Assembly (NCBI RefSeq): GCF_000092125.1
Contig: NC_014212.1
Coordinates: 392,001 to 456,000, forward strand
Length of the DNA stretch: 64,000 bases
Reading direction: 5' to 3'
Source of the DNA: Allomeiothermus silvanus DSM 9946
GTDB lineage: Bacteria > Deinococcota > Deinococci > Deinococcales > Thermaceae
Shown here: positions 8,262 through 16,178 of the stretch, piece after piece
Position numbering within the stretch: the stretch's first letter is position 1
Layout: every line of letters begins with the position of its first letter
Made by a program: the position numbers and the translations under genes
The notes under the pieces: generated by a model
Told to the model about the DNA's origin: nothing
The model's input: the letters and a program-made list of their open reading frames with translations, nothing else
The model's database searches: none

Positions 8262-9714
8262 TTTTTTTTTTCTCCCCTTGCAGCACCAGGCTTACCTCGA
8301 GGTCGCCCATCACCTCGCGCACCGCGGTCTGGATGGCTTCGAGGCTTTTCTGGGCGCTTTGGTAGTGGAAGCTGGCCTTCTCGGGAAATACCAGCACCAG
8401 CTTCTGGCCCTCGAGGTGCGGCAGGGCCTCGCGGAAAAAGGCCCGCTGATTGATCTTGAGGGCCCCTAGCACGTTGCGCCAGGCTTGGGCCAAGTTTATA
8501 GCCATCTGCGGGGAAGGTACGGGCTCTGGAGGGTGCGTTGAGGATGCGGGCAGTGTTTCTGGAGGCTTGCGCCCCGTGTCCGGCGCCCCGCGTCCCACCG
8601 GGTTGAAGTCCGGGAGGCTGGATTTGTTCGGTGTGACGGGCTGGGTGCTCGTTGACGAAGTCTCCGCGACCCCAGGGGCTTGGGCGTGCAAAGCCTGGAA
8701 CGCCGTAAGCACCGCTAACTCCAGCGCCAGCGCATCCGAGCGCTTGAGGAGGCGCTCGAGGCTCTCATCCAGGGCGGTCATGGCCGCTACCAGTTTTTCC
8801 TCGGAGGACTCCAGGCGCGGCCCGGTGCCCAGCCCCATCTTGGCGTAGAGCCCGGCCCGGAAGGCTTCCAATAGCCCCTGAGCCAGTGTCCGTGCAGCGA
8901 AACCTTGGGTGTAGAGGTTTTGCGCGTCGGATAGAGCCTGGCGAATCTGCCCCTGCTCGAGAGCCTCGGCTAGCCCCCACAAGGCCTCCTGGGGGGGTAG
9001 GCCCAGGGCGGCTTCGGTCTGGGCTAGGGTGATGGGGACCTCGAGCGCGAGCAGCCGGTCCAGCAGACTCTCCGCGTCGCGCATGGCTCCATCGGCTATC
9101 CGGGCCACCAGCTGCAAGGCGGCGGGCTCGGCCTCGCGATCCATGGTTTTGAGGATGCGCGAGAGCTTTTGCACGATCTCGGCCTCGGACAATCGCCTGA
9201 AGCGGAAGTGCTGTGTTCTCGAGAGGATGGTAGGGGGCATCCGTTCGGGCTCGGTGGTGGCGAAGATGAAGATGACGTGTTCGGGGGGCTCCTCGAGCGT
9301 CTTTAAGAGTGCGTTGAAGGCGCTCTTGGACATCATGTGGGCCTCGTCAAGGATCACCACTTTGCGGCTGCCCAAGAGGGGGGCTAGCAGGATGCGTTCG
9401 CGCAACTCGCGCACGTCCTCGACGGAGTTGTTGGAGGCTGCGTCGATCTCGAGCACGTCCGGGTGGTTGCCCTCGCGCACCAAACGGCAGCCCTCGCAGA
9501 CCCCGCAGGGCTTGTCGGCCTGGGCTATACAGTTCACCGCCTGGGCGATAAGCCGGGCGCTGCTGGTCTTACCCACCCCCCGCGGCCCCGAGAACAGATA
9601 AGCCTGGGCCAGCCGTCCCGTCCGAATCGCGCTCAGGAGCACTTCCTTGACATGCTCCTGGCCCACCACCTCATCGAAAGTGGTGGGGCGGGCTTGGCGG
9701 TAAAGAGCGCTCAC
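8257..9714 (-). CDS. dnaX: DNA polymerase III clamp-loader subunit, gamma form
   Basis: DnaX is the ATPase motor that loads the sliding clamp. The gamma reading has 485 residues. Walker A is GPRGVGKT (43-50). The zinc module uses Cys62, Cys70, Cys73 and Cys76. DEAHMMS is the Walker B (DExx) region, and ATTEPERMP and LSRTQHF are the sensor 1 and SRC-like regions. The oligomerisation domain spans about 220-360 and a Pro/Ser-rich linker follows. The start is GTG at 9714, which begins with the family N-terminus SALYRQARP. The frame ends two codons after the A run; see the slippage site for tau. Confidence 0.95.
   Translation of the reverse strand: MSALYRQARPTTFDEVVGQEHVKEVLLSAIRTGRLAQAYLFSGPRGVGKTSSARLIAQAVNCIAQADKPCGVCEGCRLVREGNHPDVLEIDAASNNSVEDVRELRERILLAPLLGSRKVVILDEAHMMSKSAFNALLKTLEEPPEHVIFIFATTEPERMPPTILSRTQHFRFRRLSEAEIVQKLSRILKTMDREAEPAALQLVARIADGAMRDAESLLDRLLALEVPITLAQTEAALGLPPQEALWGLAEALEQGQIRQALSDAQNLYTQGFAARTLAQGLLEAFRAGLYAKMGLGTGPRLESSEEKLVAAMTALDESLERLLKRSDALALELAVLTAFQALHAQAPGVAETSSTSTQPVTPNKSSLPDFNPVGRGAPDTGRKPPETLPASSTHPPEPVPSPQMAINLAQAWRNVLGALKINQRAFFREALPHLEGQKLVLVFPEKASFHYQSAQKSLEAIQTAVREVMGDLEVSLVLQGEKKKS
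8262..8271 (-). promoter_or_regulatory. dnaX: dnaX slippage site, run of ten A
   Basis: On the coding strand ten consecutive A follow GGGGAG. In the genomic frame they read Lys-Lys-Lys-Ser-stop, giving gamma. One A fewer opens the tau frame; one A more gives a different short end. Thermus thermophilus dnaX is known to make tau and gamma by RNA polymerase slippage on a nine-A run. Here the genomic frame encodes gamma. A sequencing error in the run length cannot be excluded. Confidence 0.8.
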
Positions 9715-9856
9715 GGGTTATAGCTTAACGCCTTACGCTCAAGGTTGAGCGCCGTAACTTGCTTTTCGGCCGATCCAGGGGTCCGGATGTTGTGTATAGC
9801 CTTATCTATAAGAAACCCATTTGCTCTGTTCTCCTTGTTGGGGCCTCCGCCTGCGG

Positions 9857-9910
9857 CGTATGTTTGCGGCGATAGCCGGGTAGCGTTGTCCAGGGAAGCA
9901 CACCCAGCAG
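9857..9910 (+). repeat. Dispersed intergenic repeat (GCGGCGATAGCCGGGTAGCG family), copy 1
   Basis: A 54-base block recurs at 13102-13154 with a few substitutions and small indels, in the same orientation. Both contain TTGCGGCGATAGCCGGGTAG and end in ACCCAGCAG. Both are non-coding. Confidence 0.8.
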
Positions 9911-9924
9911 TTGCTTTGCCCGAG

Positions 9925-10044
9925 GCGTATTTTCGCTGAGCGAAGCGAGGGGTGGCGTATTTTCGCTGAGCGAAGCGAGGGGTGGCGTATTTTCGCTGAG
10001 CGAAGCGAGGGGTGGCGTATTTTCGCCGAGCGGAGCGAGGGGTA
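9925..10044 (+). repeat. Four tandem 30-base repeats
   Basis: Units start at 9925, 9955, 9985 and 10015. The first three are identical (GCGTATTTTCGCTGAGCGAA and then GCGAGGGGTG); the fourth has two substitutions and a changed last base. There are no unique spacers, so this is not a CRISPR array. The 30-base period keeps all frames open and creates false ORFs on the minus strand. The 419-base gap 9715-10133 contains this array, the dispersed repeat at 9857 and an inverted repeat CGCTCAA-GG-TTGAGCG (9736-9751) upstream of dnaX. Confidence 0.95.
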
Positions 10045-10133
10045 GGGCAAACACGTCTTTCGGGGGCTTGGCTCTTCGGGTGGGGTTCTAACACACCGCA
10101 TGGGGTGGCTGAACTCGGCCACCCGTGGATTAC

Positions 10134-10472
10134 TTAGCGGTAATCGCCTTCGCCCTGGATTTTTCCGCGCTCGAGCCGACTAAAAAGCTTCTCGAGGTTA
10201 GCGCTGGCGACCTCCTCCAGGGTCAAATCCAGCTCGGTAGCGATCTGCGCTAGATACCACAGCACGTCGCCCAGCTCGCCCTTGAGCGCTTCGCGGTCCT
10301 CCGGGGAAATCTGCCCGCTCTTGTCGCGGAAAATCTTCTTGACCTTCCCCGCCAACTCCCCGGCCTCGTTCACCAGGCCCAAGGTGGGGTAGGTGATGGG
10401 GTGATCGGTATGGACGAGCTGCCAGGTTTTGCGCGATTCGCGCTGATAATCGTTCAAGCTCGCGACCTTCAT
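10134..10472 (-). CDS. MazG-like nucleotide pyrophosphohydrolase
   Basis: The product has 112 residues from the ATG at 10472. All-alpha MazG-type motifs are present: LVNEAGELAGKVKK (metal-binding Glu residues) and ELGDVLWYLAQIA (Glu and Asp of the second helix pair). It is a single-domain member, shorter than MazG of Escherichia coli and closer to small house-cleaning NTPases. The likely role is hydrolysis of non-canonical dNTPs. In-frame starts at 10481 and 10502 exist; 10472 was chosen because alignment to the fold begins there, though the Shine-Dalgarno sequence is weak for all three. Confidence 0.85.
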   Translation of the reverse strand: MKVASLNDYQRESRKTWQLVHTDHPITYPTLGLVNEAGELAGKVKKIFRDKSGQISPEDREALKGELGDVLWYLAQIATELDLTLEEVASANLEKLFSRLERGKIQGEGDYR

Positions 10473-10511
10473 AGGCGACATTCTACGTTTTGACCTGGTC
10501 AAATCACTGTA

Positions 10512-10533
10512 GGGGCGTACCGCGGTACGCCCC
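10512..10533. repeat. Perfect 22-base palindrome after the MazG-like gene start
   Basis: GGGGCGTACCG followed by CGGTACGCCCC. It lies in the gap between the nitroreductase gene end and the MazG-like gene start, on the 5' side of the latter, so it could be an operator or an extragenic palindrome related to that at 4514. Confidence 0.55.
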
Positions 10534-10624
10534 GGCTCCCATACCCGCGGGGTTCACGTCCGGCTGATGCGGTCGCGGGGGAGGTTTTCAGGGTTGCCCC
10601 GGGCGCAAGGGAGTTTCGCGGGGA

Positions 10625-11575
10625 TTACCGGGGTTCTTTAGGCGACATGGCGTCCAGGAAGGCCCGGATGATGGCCTCTCCCGGCTTTCCCTCACCCCGA
10701 AAGGCCTCGGCTTCCCGCTCGAGCCAAACCACCCCCCGGCGAAACAAGACCGAGCGATATCCCTCGGCCAAAGCCCGCTCAATCAGCTCGCCCAGCGAAC
10801 CGGCGTGGATACCATGTGGTTCTAGCCTTTTCAACCCCTCTGCCGGTAGATCGGGGTCGAAGCCGTGCCGGGCGACCAGGCGTTGGTAGCGGCCCTCCCG
10901 CTCTTCCATCGTTCCGCCCGAGGTGAAATAGCGCTCCAGAACCTTGTACCAGTCGCCGCTGCGGGTGATCGGTCGCATCGCCTCGAAAGCCCGGTCTAGC
11001 TCGGCAGGCTCTGGTTCGCGGTAGGTATTCTCGTGGACTACCAGTTCCCGCGGCAAGCGCGGGCGGGGGGCCGGGATCACCTCGGGAACCCCCACGCAAA
11101 GCCCTGCAACCGGAAATACCCCCTCGGGCAGTCGGCAAAGCTCGCTGATCTCTTGAATTCCATTGAGCACCCCGCCGATCCAGCAGATGCCATACCCCAG
11201 GCTCTCGGCCATGGTTGCCAGGGCGCTCCCCGCCAATACCGCATCCACAGTACTAAAATGTGCCGCTGTACGCGGCCAGTGTCCCCAACGGCCCCCCCGG
11301 TGCTCGACGAGCCTTTGTAGCCGGTGCACGTCGGCCAGGATCAAGAAGAACTCGGCAGCGGTTTGTACGTGTTCGTCATTGTTAGCCAGACGGGCGATCT
11401 CTTGTCTTAAGCTGCGGTCGGTGATCCGCAGGATGGTGTACATTTGCGCCGTGGCGTCGGTGGGGGCCCGCTGGGCGGCGAAAAGGAGTTTTTCGAGGTC
11501 CCCCTCGCGCAAAGGCTCCGGTTTGAATTTTCGCACGCTAGCCCGGTGCTGGTAGAGTTCGAACAGATCCCTCAC
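10625..11575 (-). CDS. Nitroreductase-family flavoprotein with C-terminal extension
   Basis: Residues 1 to about 190 form an FMN-dependent nitroreductase fold: HRASVRKFKPEPL at the N-terminus (FMN phosphate contacts), AAQRAPTDATAQMY, and the GYGICWIGGVLN segment of NfsA/FRP-like enzymes. Such enzymes reduce quinones, nitro-compounds or flavins with NAD(P)H. The remaining ~120 residues contain the expected NfsA-like C-terminal arm up to about 240 and then about 70 residues rich in Glu/Arg that I do not recognise. The start is GTG at 11575. The gene stands alone between pilD and a MazG-like gene; the substrate is unknown. Confidence 0.82.
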   Translation of the reverse strand: MRDLFELYQHRASVRKFKPEPLREGDLEKLLFAAQRAPTDATAQMYTILRITDRSLRQEIARLANNDEHVQTAAEFFLILADVHRLQRLVEHRGGRWGHWPRTAAHFSTVDAVLAGSALATMAESLGYGICWIGGVLNGIQEISELCRLPEGVFPVAGLCVGVPEVIPAPRPRLPRELVVHENTYREPEPAELDRAFEAMRPITRSGDWYKVLERYFTSGGTMEEREGRYQRLVARHGFDPDLPAEGLKRLEPHGIHAGSLGELIERALAEGYRSVLFRRGVVWLEREAEAFRGEGKPGEAIIRAFLDAMSPKEPR

Positions 11576-11638
11576 GAGGCAAGCCTACCGAAAAACCGCG
11601 GAGCAATGCTATACCCGCTAGTGGCTGTGTGCTTCAGA

Positions 11639-12757
11639 TCAGCCGATTCCCAGATAGCTAATGTACCAGTTGATGATTTGTTGCCCGAAAAAGAGCGCGA
11701 CCACTCCGCCTAAGGCCAGATAGGGTACGAAGGGAACCTTGCGCTCGCGCAAGGCCAGCCCGATCACCGCCCCCACCACCACCGCTACGAACATCCCCAC
11801 CACAAAAGGCCAAAACCCCACCCAGGCCCCCAGCATCCCGGCGAGCTTTACGTCGCCAAAGCCCAGCACCACCACTTCTTCCTCGTCCTCTTCAGGCATA
11901 GACCGGAAGGCCCAGTAAAGCCCGCCTGCCAGGGCGATCCCGCCTCCGGCGATGAGGAGGCCGCGCAAAGCCTCTTGCGCGCTTAGCGGCCAGCCGGGAA
12001 CCAGCCAGGCCACCAGCGGCCCTAGCAGGGCTAGCCCCAACGTCAGGGCCTCGGGGGCTGCCCAGACCCGGGTGCTGCGGGCATTCAGACCCCAGTTGAG
12101 GAACCCCGCCACGAGCCCGGCGGCAGGCCCCAGCCAAGCCCCCACCGTCGCCGCGAAGTACAGGGTTTGCAACCCCACCGGGCCTTCGGGTTTATTGCCC
12201 CGGCCCCGCGTCACCACCAGCACCCCGTACCCATTGATGAGGGCCAGCAATCCGGCGGCCATCAGCGCGGCGTCGAGGGCAGGAGAAAAGCCGCCGGGGA
12301 AGATGAAGGGTGCGGCCAAGAGGCCCAGGGCCAGCCCGCCGTAGCTCAGCACGTCCGGAACCTCGTAGGTATCGATATCTATGAAGGATAAAGCGATCAG
12401 GATGGCGATAAAAGCCCAGATGAAAAGGAGGGCAGGGAACTCCGGGCGCAAAGCCGCAGCCACCGCGAAGAGCGCGCCGGTCAGGGCCTCGATGGCCGGG
12501 TAGCGCGCCGAGATCGGCTGGCCGCAGTGGTTGCAGCGCCCCTGTTGGAGGACCCAAGAGAGGATGGGGATGAGCTCTAAGGGCCTAAGCCGGTGGCCGC
12601 AACGGGGGCAGCTCGAGGGCGGACGAACAATAGATCTCCCCGCCGGGATGCGGTAGATCACCACGTTTAAAAACGAGCCGATGATGGCCCCGAAAACAAA
12701 CGCAAAAATCGCCAGGGGGATGGCAAGGGATAGGGTCTCGCTTTGCGAAAGCAGCAC
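11639..12757 (-). CDS. pilD: Type IV prepilin peptidase / N-methyltransferase
   Basis: PilD cleaves and methylates prepilins for type IV pili and natural transformation. The 372-residue product has the membrane-anchored N-terminus with SFLNVVIYRIP, the cytoplasmic zinc motif Cys50/Cys53...Cys75/Cys78, and both catalytic aspartates: Asp127 in FIDIDTYEVPD and the Asp of GFGDVKLAG. At least eight hydrophobic segments are present. It is longer than usual (about 250-290) because of an inserted region around residues 180-290. No pilin genes lie next to it. Confidence 0.94.
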   Translation of the reverse strand: MLLSQSETLSLAIPLAIFAFVFGAIIGSFLNVVIYRIPAGRSIVRPPSSCPRCGHRLRPLELIPILSWVLQQGRCNHCGQPISARYPAIEALTGALFAVAAALRPEFPALLFIWAFIAILIALSFIDIDTYEVPDVLSYGGLALGLLAAPFIFPGGFSPALDAALMAAGLLALINGYGVLVVTRGRGNKPEGPVGLQTLYFAATVGAWLGPAAGLVAGFLNWGLNARSTRVWAAPEALTLGLALLGPLVAWLVPGWPLSAQEALRGLLIAGGGIALAGGLYWAFRSMPEEDEEEVVVLGFGDVKLAGMLGAWVGFWPFVVGMFVAVVVGAVIGLALRERKVPFVPYLALGGVVALFFGQQIINWYISYLGIG

Positions 12758-12972
12758 CCAACCATTTTAGCCAGTGCCCCGTCCTATTCCTGCGTCAGAT
12801 GACTACGGTGTAGGAATGGGGCGGTTGAGGTGGCCTCGAGCCCCTCCCGAACGCCAAAAATACCCTGGTGTAGTTTCGCTAACCGCCGATCCTACGAGCG
12901 TGTAGGACTTCCCGATTTACCCCAGGCCGCATAGACCAGGCACCCTTTACCCTTAGGCTCAGGAGGTCAGCG

Positions 12973-13083
12973 ATGATTACCGCGATTCCCGCCCAAGAGA
13001 AAGAGCGTAAGCTGCAAGGCGAGCAGATTTCCGAGGCCTGGCAAGAGGCGCTCGAGACCTACGATTTGCCCGAGGAGGAGTAA
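12973..13083 (+). CDS. Small ORF, 36 residues, unknown
   Basis: An ATG at 12973 follows a perfect AGGAGG (12961-12966) at a good distance and opens 36 codons to TAA at 13081. The predicted peptide is acidic and charged (MITAIPAQEKERKLQG at the start, ending LPEEE) and probably one helix; it has no membrane segment. I recognise no family. The strong ribosome site is the main argument for it. It is followed after 18 bases by the dispersed repeat at 13102, and the gap before it (12758-12972) has no other gene. Confidence 0.5.
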   Translation: MITAIPAQEKERKLQGEQISEAWQEALETYDLPEEE

Positions 13084-13101
13084 CCGGTACCCCACCCGCA
13101 A

Positions 13102-13154
13102 CGTATGCTTGCGGCGATAGCCGGGTAGCGAGTCCAGGGGAGCATACCCAGCAG
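13102..13154 (+). repeat. Dispersed intergenic repeat, copy 2 (see 9857)
   Basis: 53 bases matching 9857-9910, including TTGCGGCGATAGCCGGGTAG and ACCCAGCAG. It is non-coding and sits between the 36-residue ORF and the prfB stop codon. Confidence 0.8.
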
Positions 13155-13198
13155 AAGGGCTTTGGCTTGCACCGAGCGAAACGCTTCGGGAGCGCGTA

Positions 13199-14297
13199 TT
13201 ACTCCTCGTCCCCCACCGCCACCGTCTCCCGCCGCCCGGCCTTCCACTCCAGCCCGGCCCACACCAAATTCTCCAGGTCGCCGTCCAACACGTTCTCGGG
13301 GTCGTGGCGCATCTCGCCGGTGCGGTGATCCTTGACGTACTGCTTGTCCAGTACGTAACTCCGGATCTGGCTGCCCCACTCGTTGGGGCGTGACTCGCCC
13401 TTGAGCCGGGCCAGTTCCTCCTGCTTCTTCTTCCATTCGATCTCAAAAAGTTTTGAGCGCAGGATGTTCATGGCGAGTTCTTTGTTCTTCTGCTGACTAC
13501 GGGTGATCTGGCACTTAACCATGATCCCGGTGGGTAGGTGCACTACCCGCACTGCACTGTCGGTAGTGTTTACCCCCTGCCCGCCCTTGCCCTGCGAGCG
13601 CATTACGTCGATACGGAGGTCTTCGGGGTTGATGGCTACCTCCACCGATTCGTCTACCTCCGGCATTACCTCGAGCGCTGCGAAGCTGGTCTGCCGCTTG
13701 CCCTGAGCGTTGAACGGTGACGGGCGCACCAGCCGGTGTACCCCGGCCTCCGCCGAGAGCAGCCCGTAGGCATACTCGCCCCGCACGATGAACTGGGCTA
13801 GATCAATGCCTGCCTCGGCCCCCGGTTCTACGTCCACGACCTCTACTTTGAAGCCGTGCCGTTCGGCGAAGCGGGTGTACATCCGGTAGAGCATCTCCGC
13901 CCAGTCGCAGGCTTCGGTTCCACCCGCGCCGGGCTTGATGGTCACGATGGCGGCGTTCTCGGCGTAGGGGAAGGAGAGCAGGGTCTGATGGTAGAGGTCT
14001 TCCAGCTCGCGGCCCGCTTTGTCCAGTTCGGGCTGCATCTGCGCGCGTTCTTCTGCGCTCAGTTCCGGCCATAGCTCGAGCAAGCCTTGCAGGTCGGACT
14101 CTAGCCTGCGGTAGTTTTCCACCGCCTTACGCAGCCGGGTAGCTTCCTGGCTGATCGCTTTAGCCTCGGTAGGGTTATCCCAAAGATGAGGGTCGTTGAG
14201 CTTTACTTCTAGCTCTCTCAGGCGGGATTCTTTGCCGGCGATGTCAAAGATACCCCCGGAGGGCATCGAGTCGGTGCTGGAGGGTTTCTAGGTCCAT
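13199..14297 (-). CDS. prfB: Peptide chain release factor 2, with programmed +1 frameshift
   Basis: RF2 ends translation at UGA and UAA. ATG at 14297 opens 17 codons to an in-frame TGA at 14244-14246. A +1 shift at CTT-TGA-C joins the long downstream frame, giving 365 residues, the same length as Escherichia coli RF2. The stop-codon reading tripeptide SPF (about 193-195) and the catalytic GGQ (about 238-240) are intact. A reading that starts at 14266 without the shift would lose the conserved N-terminal helix, so it is rejected. Autoregulation is expected: low RF2 favours the shift and more RF2 synthesis. Confidence 0.96.
14243..14258 (-). promoter_or_regulatory. prfB: RF2 programmed frameshift site
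   Basis: The coding strand reads CGGGGGTATCTTTGAC: an internal Shine-Dalgarno-like GGGGG, then CTT, the in-frame stop TGA and C. This matches the classical RF2 element, in which stalling at UGA promotes a +1 slip from CUU to UUU. Confidence 0.95.
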
Positions 14298-14367
14298 AAC
14301 CCATTGAGTATAGAACGCCAGGGGCAAAACGCCAAACCCCTGGCTGCCTTTTCAGGAGCAGCTTTGC

Positions 14368-15639
14368 TCAGTCTGCCGCTAGAGCCAATGCGGGTTGCTC
14401 GAAACTGACCCTGGCCCCCAAGGCTTGCAGGCGGGCGGGCAGCTTTTCGTAGCCGCGCTCCACGTACTGCATGCCCTCGATCTTGCTCTCGCCCTCGGCG
14501 GCTAGGGCCGCCAGGATCAACGCTCCCCCAGCACGGATATCGGCGGCCTTGACGCTCGCGCCCATCAGGGTCTTGCCGTTGATCAGAAGCACCCCTTCCT
14601 TGCGGCTGGCATCGGCCCCCATGCGGGCTAGCTCGCCGACGTAGCCGAAACGGTCGGGGTAGACCCGGTCGGCCACGGTGGAAGTGCCGGGCACGGTGGC
14701 TAGGTAAGCGGCGATCAACGGTTGCAGGTCGGTGGCGAAACCCGGGTACTCGCGGGCTTCCACGCTGAAGGGGAGGGGGTTGGGGGTGGCCTCGAGCCGC
14801 ACCCAATCTTCACCGGTTTCAATATGGTGTCCGGACTGGGCCAGCTTGTCCAAGAGCGCATCCATGTGCTGCGGGTTGACGTGGGTGAGGGTAATCCTAC
14901 CCCGGGTGGCAGCGGTCATCAGCAGAAAGGTTCCGGCTTCGATGCGGTCGGGGATGATGCTGTAGCTGCCTCCCCCCAGGCGCTCTTTTCCCTGCACCCG
15001 CAGGATGCTGCTGCCGATGCCCTGGATTTCTACCCCGAGCATCTGCAAGAAGCGACACAGGTCTTCGATCTCGGGTTCCTGGGCTACGTTGACCAGGGTG
15101 GCCTCCCCGCCCAAGGCCGCGGCCAAAAGCGCCTGTTCGGTGCCGCCCAGGGTGGGCATATCGAAAACCACCCGCCCCGAGGGCTTGCGGGTTTGCTGAG
15201 CGTGGAAGAAGCCGTTTTCTTCCTTGATTTCGGCCCCCAGGCGGGTGAGGGCTTTGAGGTGCTGGTCCACCGGACGGGGGCCAAACTGACAACCGCCGGG
15301 CATCGGCACGATGGCCTCACCCACCCGGCCCAGTAGGGCGCCCATCACGATAAAGCTGGCCCGCATCTTGTCCACCAGTTCGCGGGGAGCCTCGGTGTTT
15401 TTGATCTCAGGGGTGTGCAGGTGCAGGGTGTGGCCTTCCCAGGCATAGCGGCTGCCAAGGTGGGACAAAAGCTCGAGCATCACGTCCACGTCGCGCAGAC
15501 GCGGAACCTCCGTGAGGGTAACGGGTTCGGGGGTGAGCAGGCTCGCCACCATGATCTTGAGGGCCGAATTCTTCGCCGGGTTGACCCGGAGTTCACCCCG
15601 CAGCGGGATTCCACCTTGTACGACCAGCGCACGCTCCAT
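14368..15639 (-). CDS. murA: UDP-N-acetylglucosamine 1-carboxyvinyltransferase
   Basis: MurA adds enolpyruvate to UDP-GlcNAc, the first committed step of peptidoglycan synthesis in the cytoplasm. The 423-residue product has Lys23-Asn24 (PAKNSAL), the fosfomycin-target Cys117 in PMPGGCQFG, RPVDQHLKAL, and the end-of-fold segments DRIEAGTF and MQYVERGYEK. The length is normal. Because the Cys is kept, fosfomycin sensitivity is expected from this residue alone. It lies 70 bases downstream of prfB in transcription-independent order (both minus) and divergently from a small ribbon-helix-helix gene. Confidence 0.96.
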   Translation of the reverse strand: MERALVVQGGIPLRGELRVNPAKNSALKIMVASLLTPEPVTLTEVPRLRDVDVMLELLSHLGSRYAWEGHTLHLHTPEIKNTEAPRELVDKMRASFIVMGALLGRVGEAIVPMPGGCQFGPRPVDQHLKALTRLGAEIKEENGFFHAQQTRKPSGRVVFDMPTLGGTEQALLAAALGGEATLVNVAQEPEIEDLCRFLQMLGVEIQGIGSSILRVQGKERLGGGSYSIIPDRIEAGTFLLMTAATRGRITLTHVNPQHMDALLDKLAQSGHHIETGEDWVRLEATPNPLPFSVEAREYPGFATDLQPLIAAYLATVPGTSTVADRVYPDRFGYVGELARMGADASRKEGVLLINGKTLMGASVKAADIRAGGALILAALAAEGESKIEGMQYVERGYEKLPARLQALGARVSFEQPALALAAD

Positions 15640-15682
15640 ATCTCAAGACTCCCCTGAACGAAACATCGGTTTACCTTATCAT

Positions 15683-15718
15683 GAGTATGATACTCACTAT
15701 ACTCAATTTGAGCGTATA
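15683..15718. promoter_or_regulatory. Palindromic operator-like region between murA and a RHH gene
   Basis: GAGTAT-G-ATACTC (15683-15695) is a perfect palindrome, and CTCAA-T-TTGAG lies within the next 20 bases, flanked by ATAC and GTATAC. The AT-rich 200-base divergent gap is a natural place for a repressor site. The small DNA-binding protein encoded next door is a candidate binder. No binding evidence exists. Confidence 0.4.
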
Positions 15719-15840
15719 CACTAGCTTTTACATTGTCAAGTATTGCCGCTTAATGCTAAAGTGAGCATATCAGGACCTCGAGGCCAAGGCTGTCCGATAT
15801 AAACACCCCAAGGAAAGTTAAACGGAGAATTAACCCAGCG

Positions 15841-16065
15841 ATGCCCAAGAAAGAGAAAAAACGCCTGCAAGTGGTGATCAGCGACGATCAGGACGCCTTG
15901 CTGACCAAGGCGGCCTACGAGCTTTCCAGCCCCGAGCGTTTGGTCTCGAAGTCCGAGGTGGTGCGGCTAGCGATCCAGAAAATTGCTCAGGAGCTCGACG
16001 CGGGCAAAGCCGACTTGGAGGAACTGCGCAAGACGCTCGAGGCTGAAGAGCTCGAGGAGGAATGA
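15841..16065 (+). CDS. Small ribbon-helix-helix-like protein
   Basis: The 74-residue product begins with a Lys-rich tail, then RLQVVISDDQDALLTKAA, a beta strand and helix pattern typical of CopG/Arc ribbon-helix-helix proteins, followed by SKSEVVRLAIQKIAQEL (second helix). The C-terminal 25 residues are a Glu-rich helix. The fold is predicted from pattern only. GGAG lies about 12 bases before the ATG. A clear terminator follows at 16103. It may autoregulate through palindromes at 15683-15718. It could also be a nucleoid or plasmid-type regulator; its role is unknown. Confidence 0.65.
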   Translation: MPKKEKKRLQVVISDDQDALLTKAAYELSSPERLVSKSEVVRLAIQKIAQELDAGKADLEELRKTLEAEELEEE

Positions 16066-16102
16066 ACCGCCCACCGCTGAAGGCAAACCGCTAGACGCTA
16101 AA

Positions 16103-16135
16103 GCTCTCTCCCGATCCGGGAGAGGGCTTCGTTTT
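16103..16135 (+). terminator. Intrinsic terminator of the RHH gene
   Basis: GCTCTCTCCCG-ATC-CGGGAGAGGGC forms an 11-base stem with one G-U pair and a three-base loop, followed by TTCGTTTTCC. Confidence 0.8.
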
Positions 16136-16178
16136 CCTACTTCTAGCTAGGGAGCAAAAACCCACCAAACCAGCCTCT

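Noticed and set aside
8257-8275. -1 ribosomal frameshift at the dnaX A run
   Set aside because: A -1 shift leads to a stop after a few residues; the tau frame needs +1 or RNA polymerase slippage to nine or twelve A.
9925-10044. Possible CRISPR array
   Set aside because: Repeats are directly adjacent with no unique spacers, and no cas genes lie in the window.
9802-10122. Overlapping minus-strand ORFs rich in repeated residues
   Set aside because: Made by the 30-base tandem repeat and the dispersed repeat; no ribosome site.
13199-14266. prfB starting at 14266
   Set aside because: Would lose the conserved RF2 N-terminus; the programmed frameshift explains the upstream ATG.
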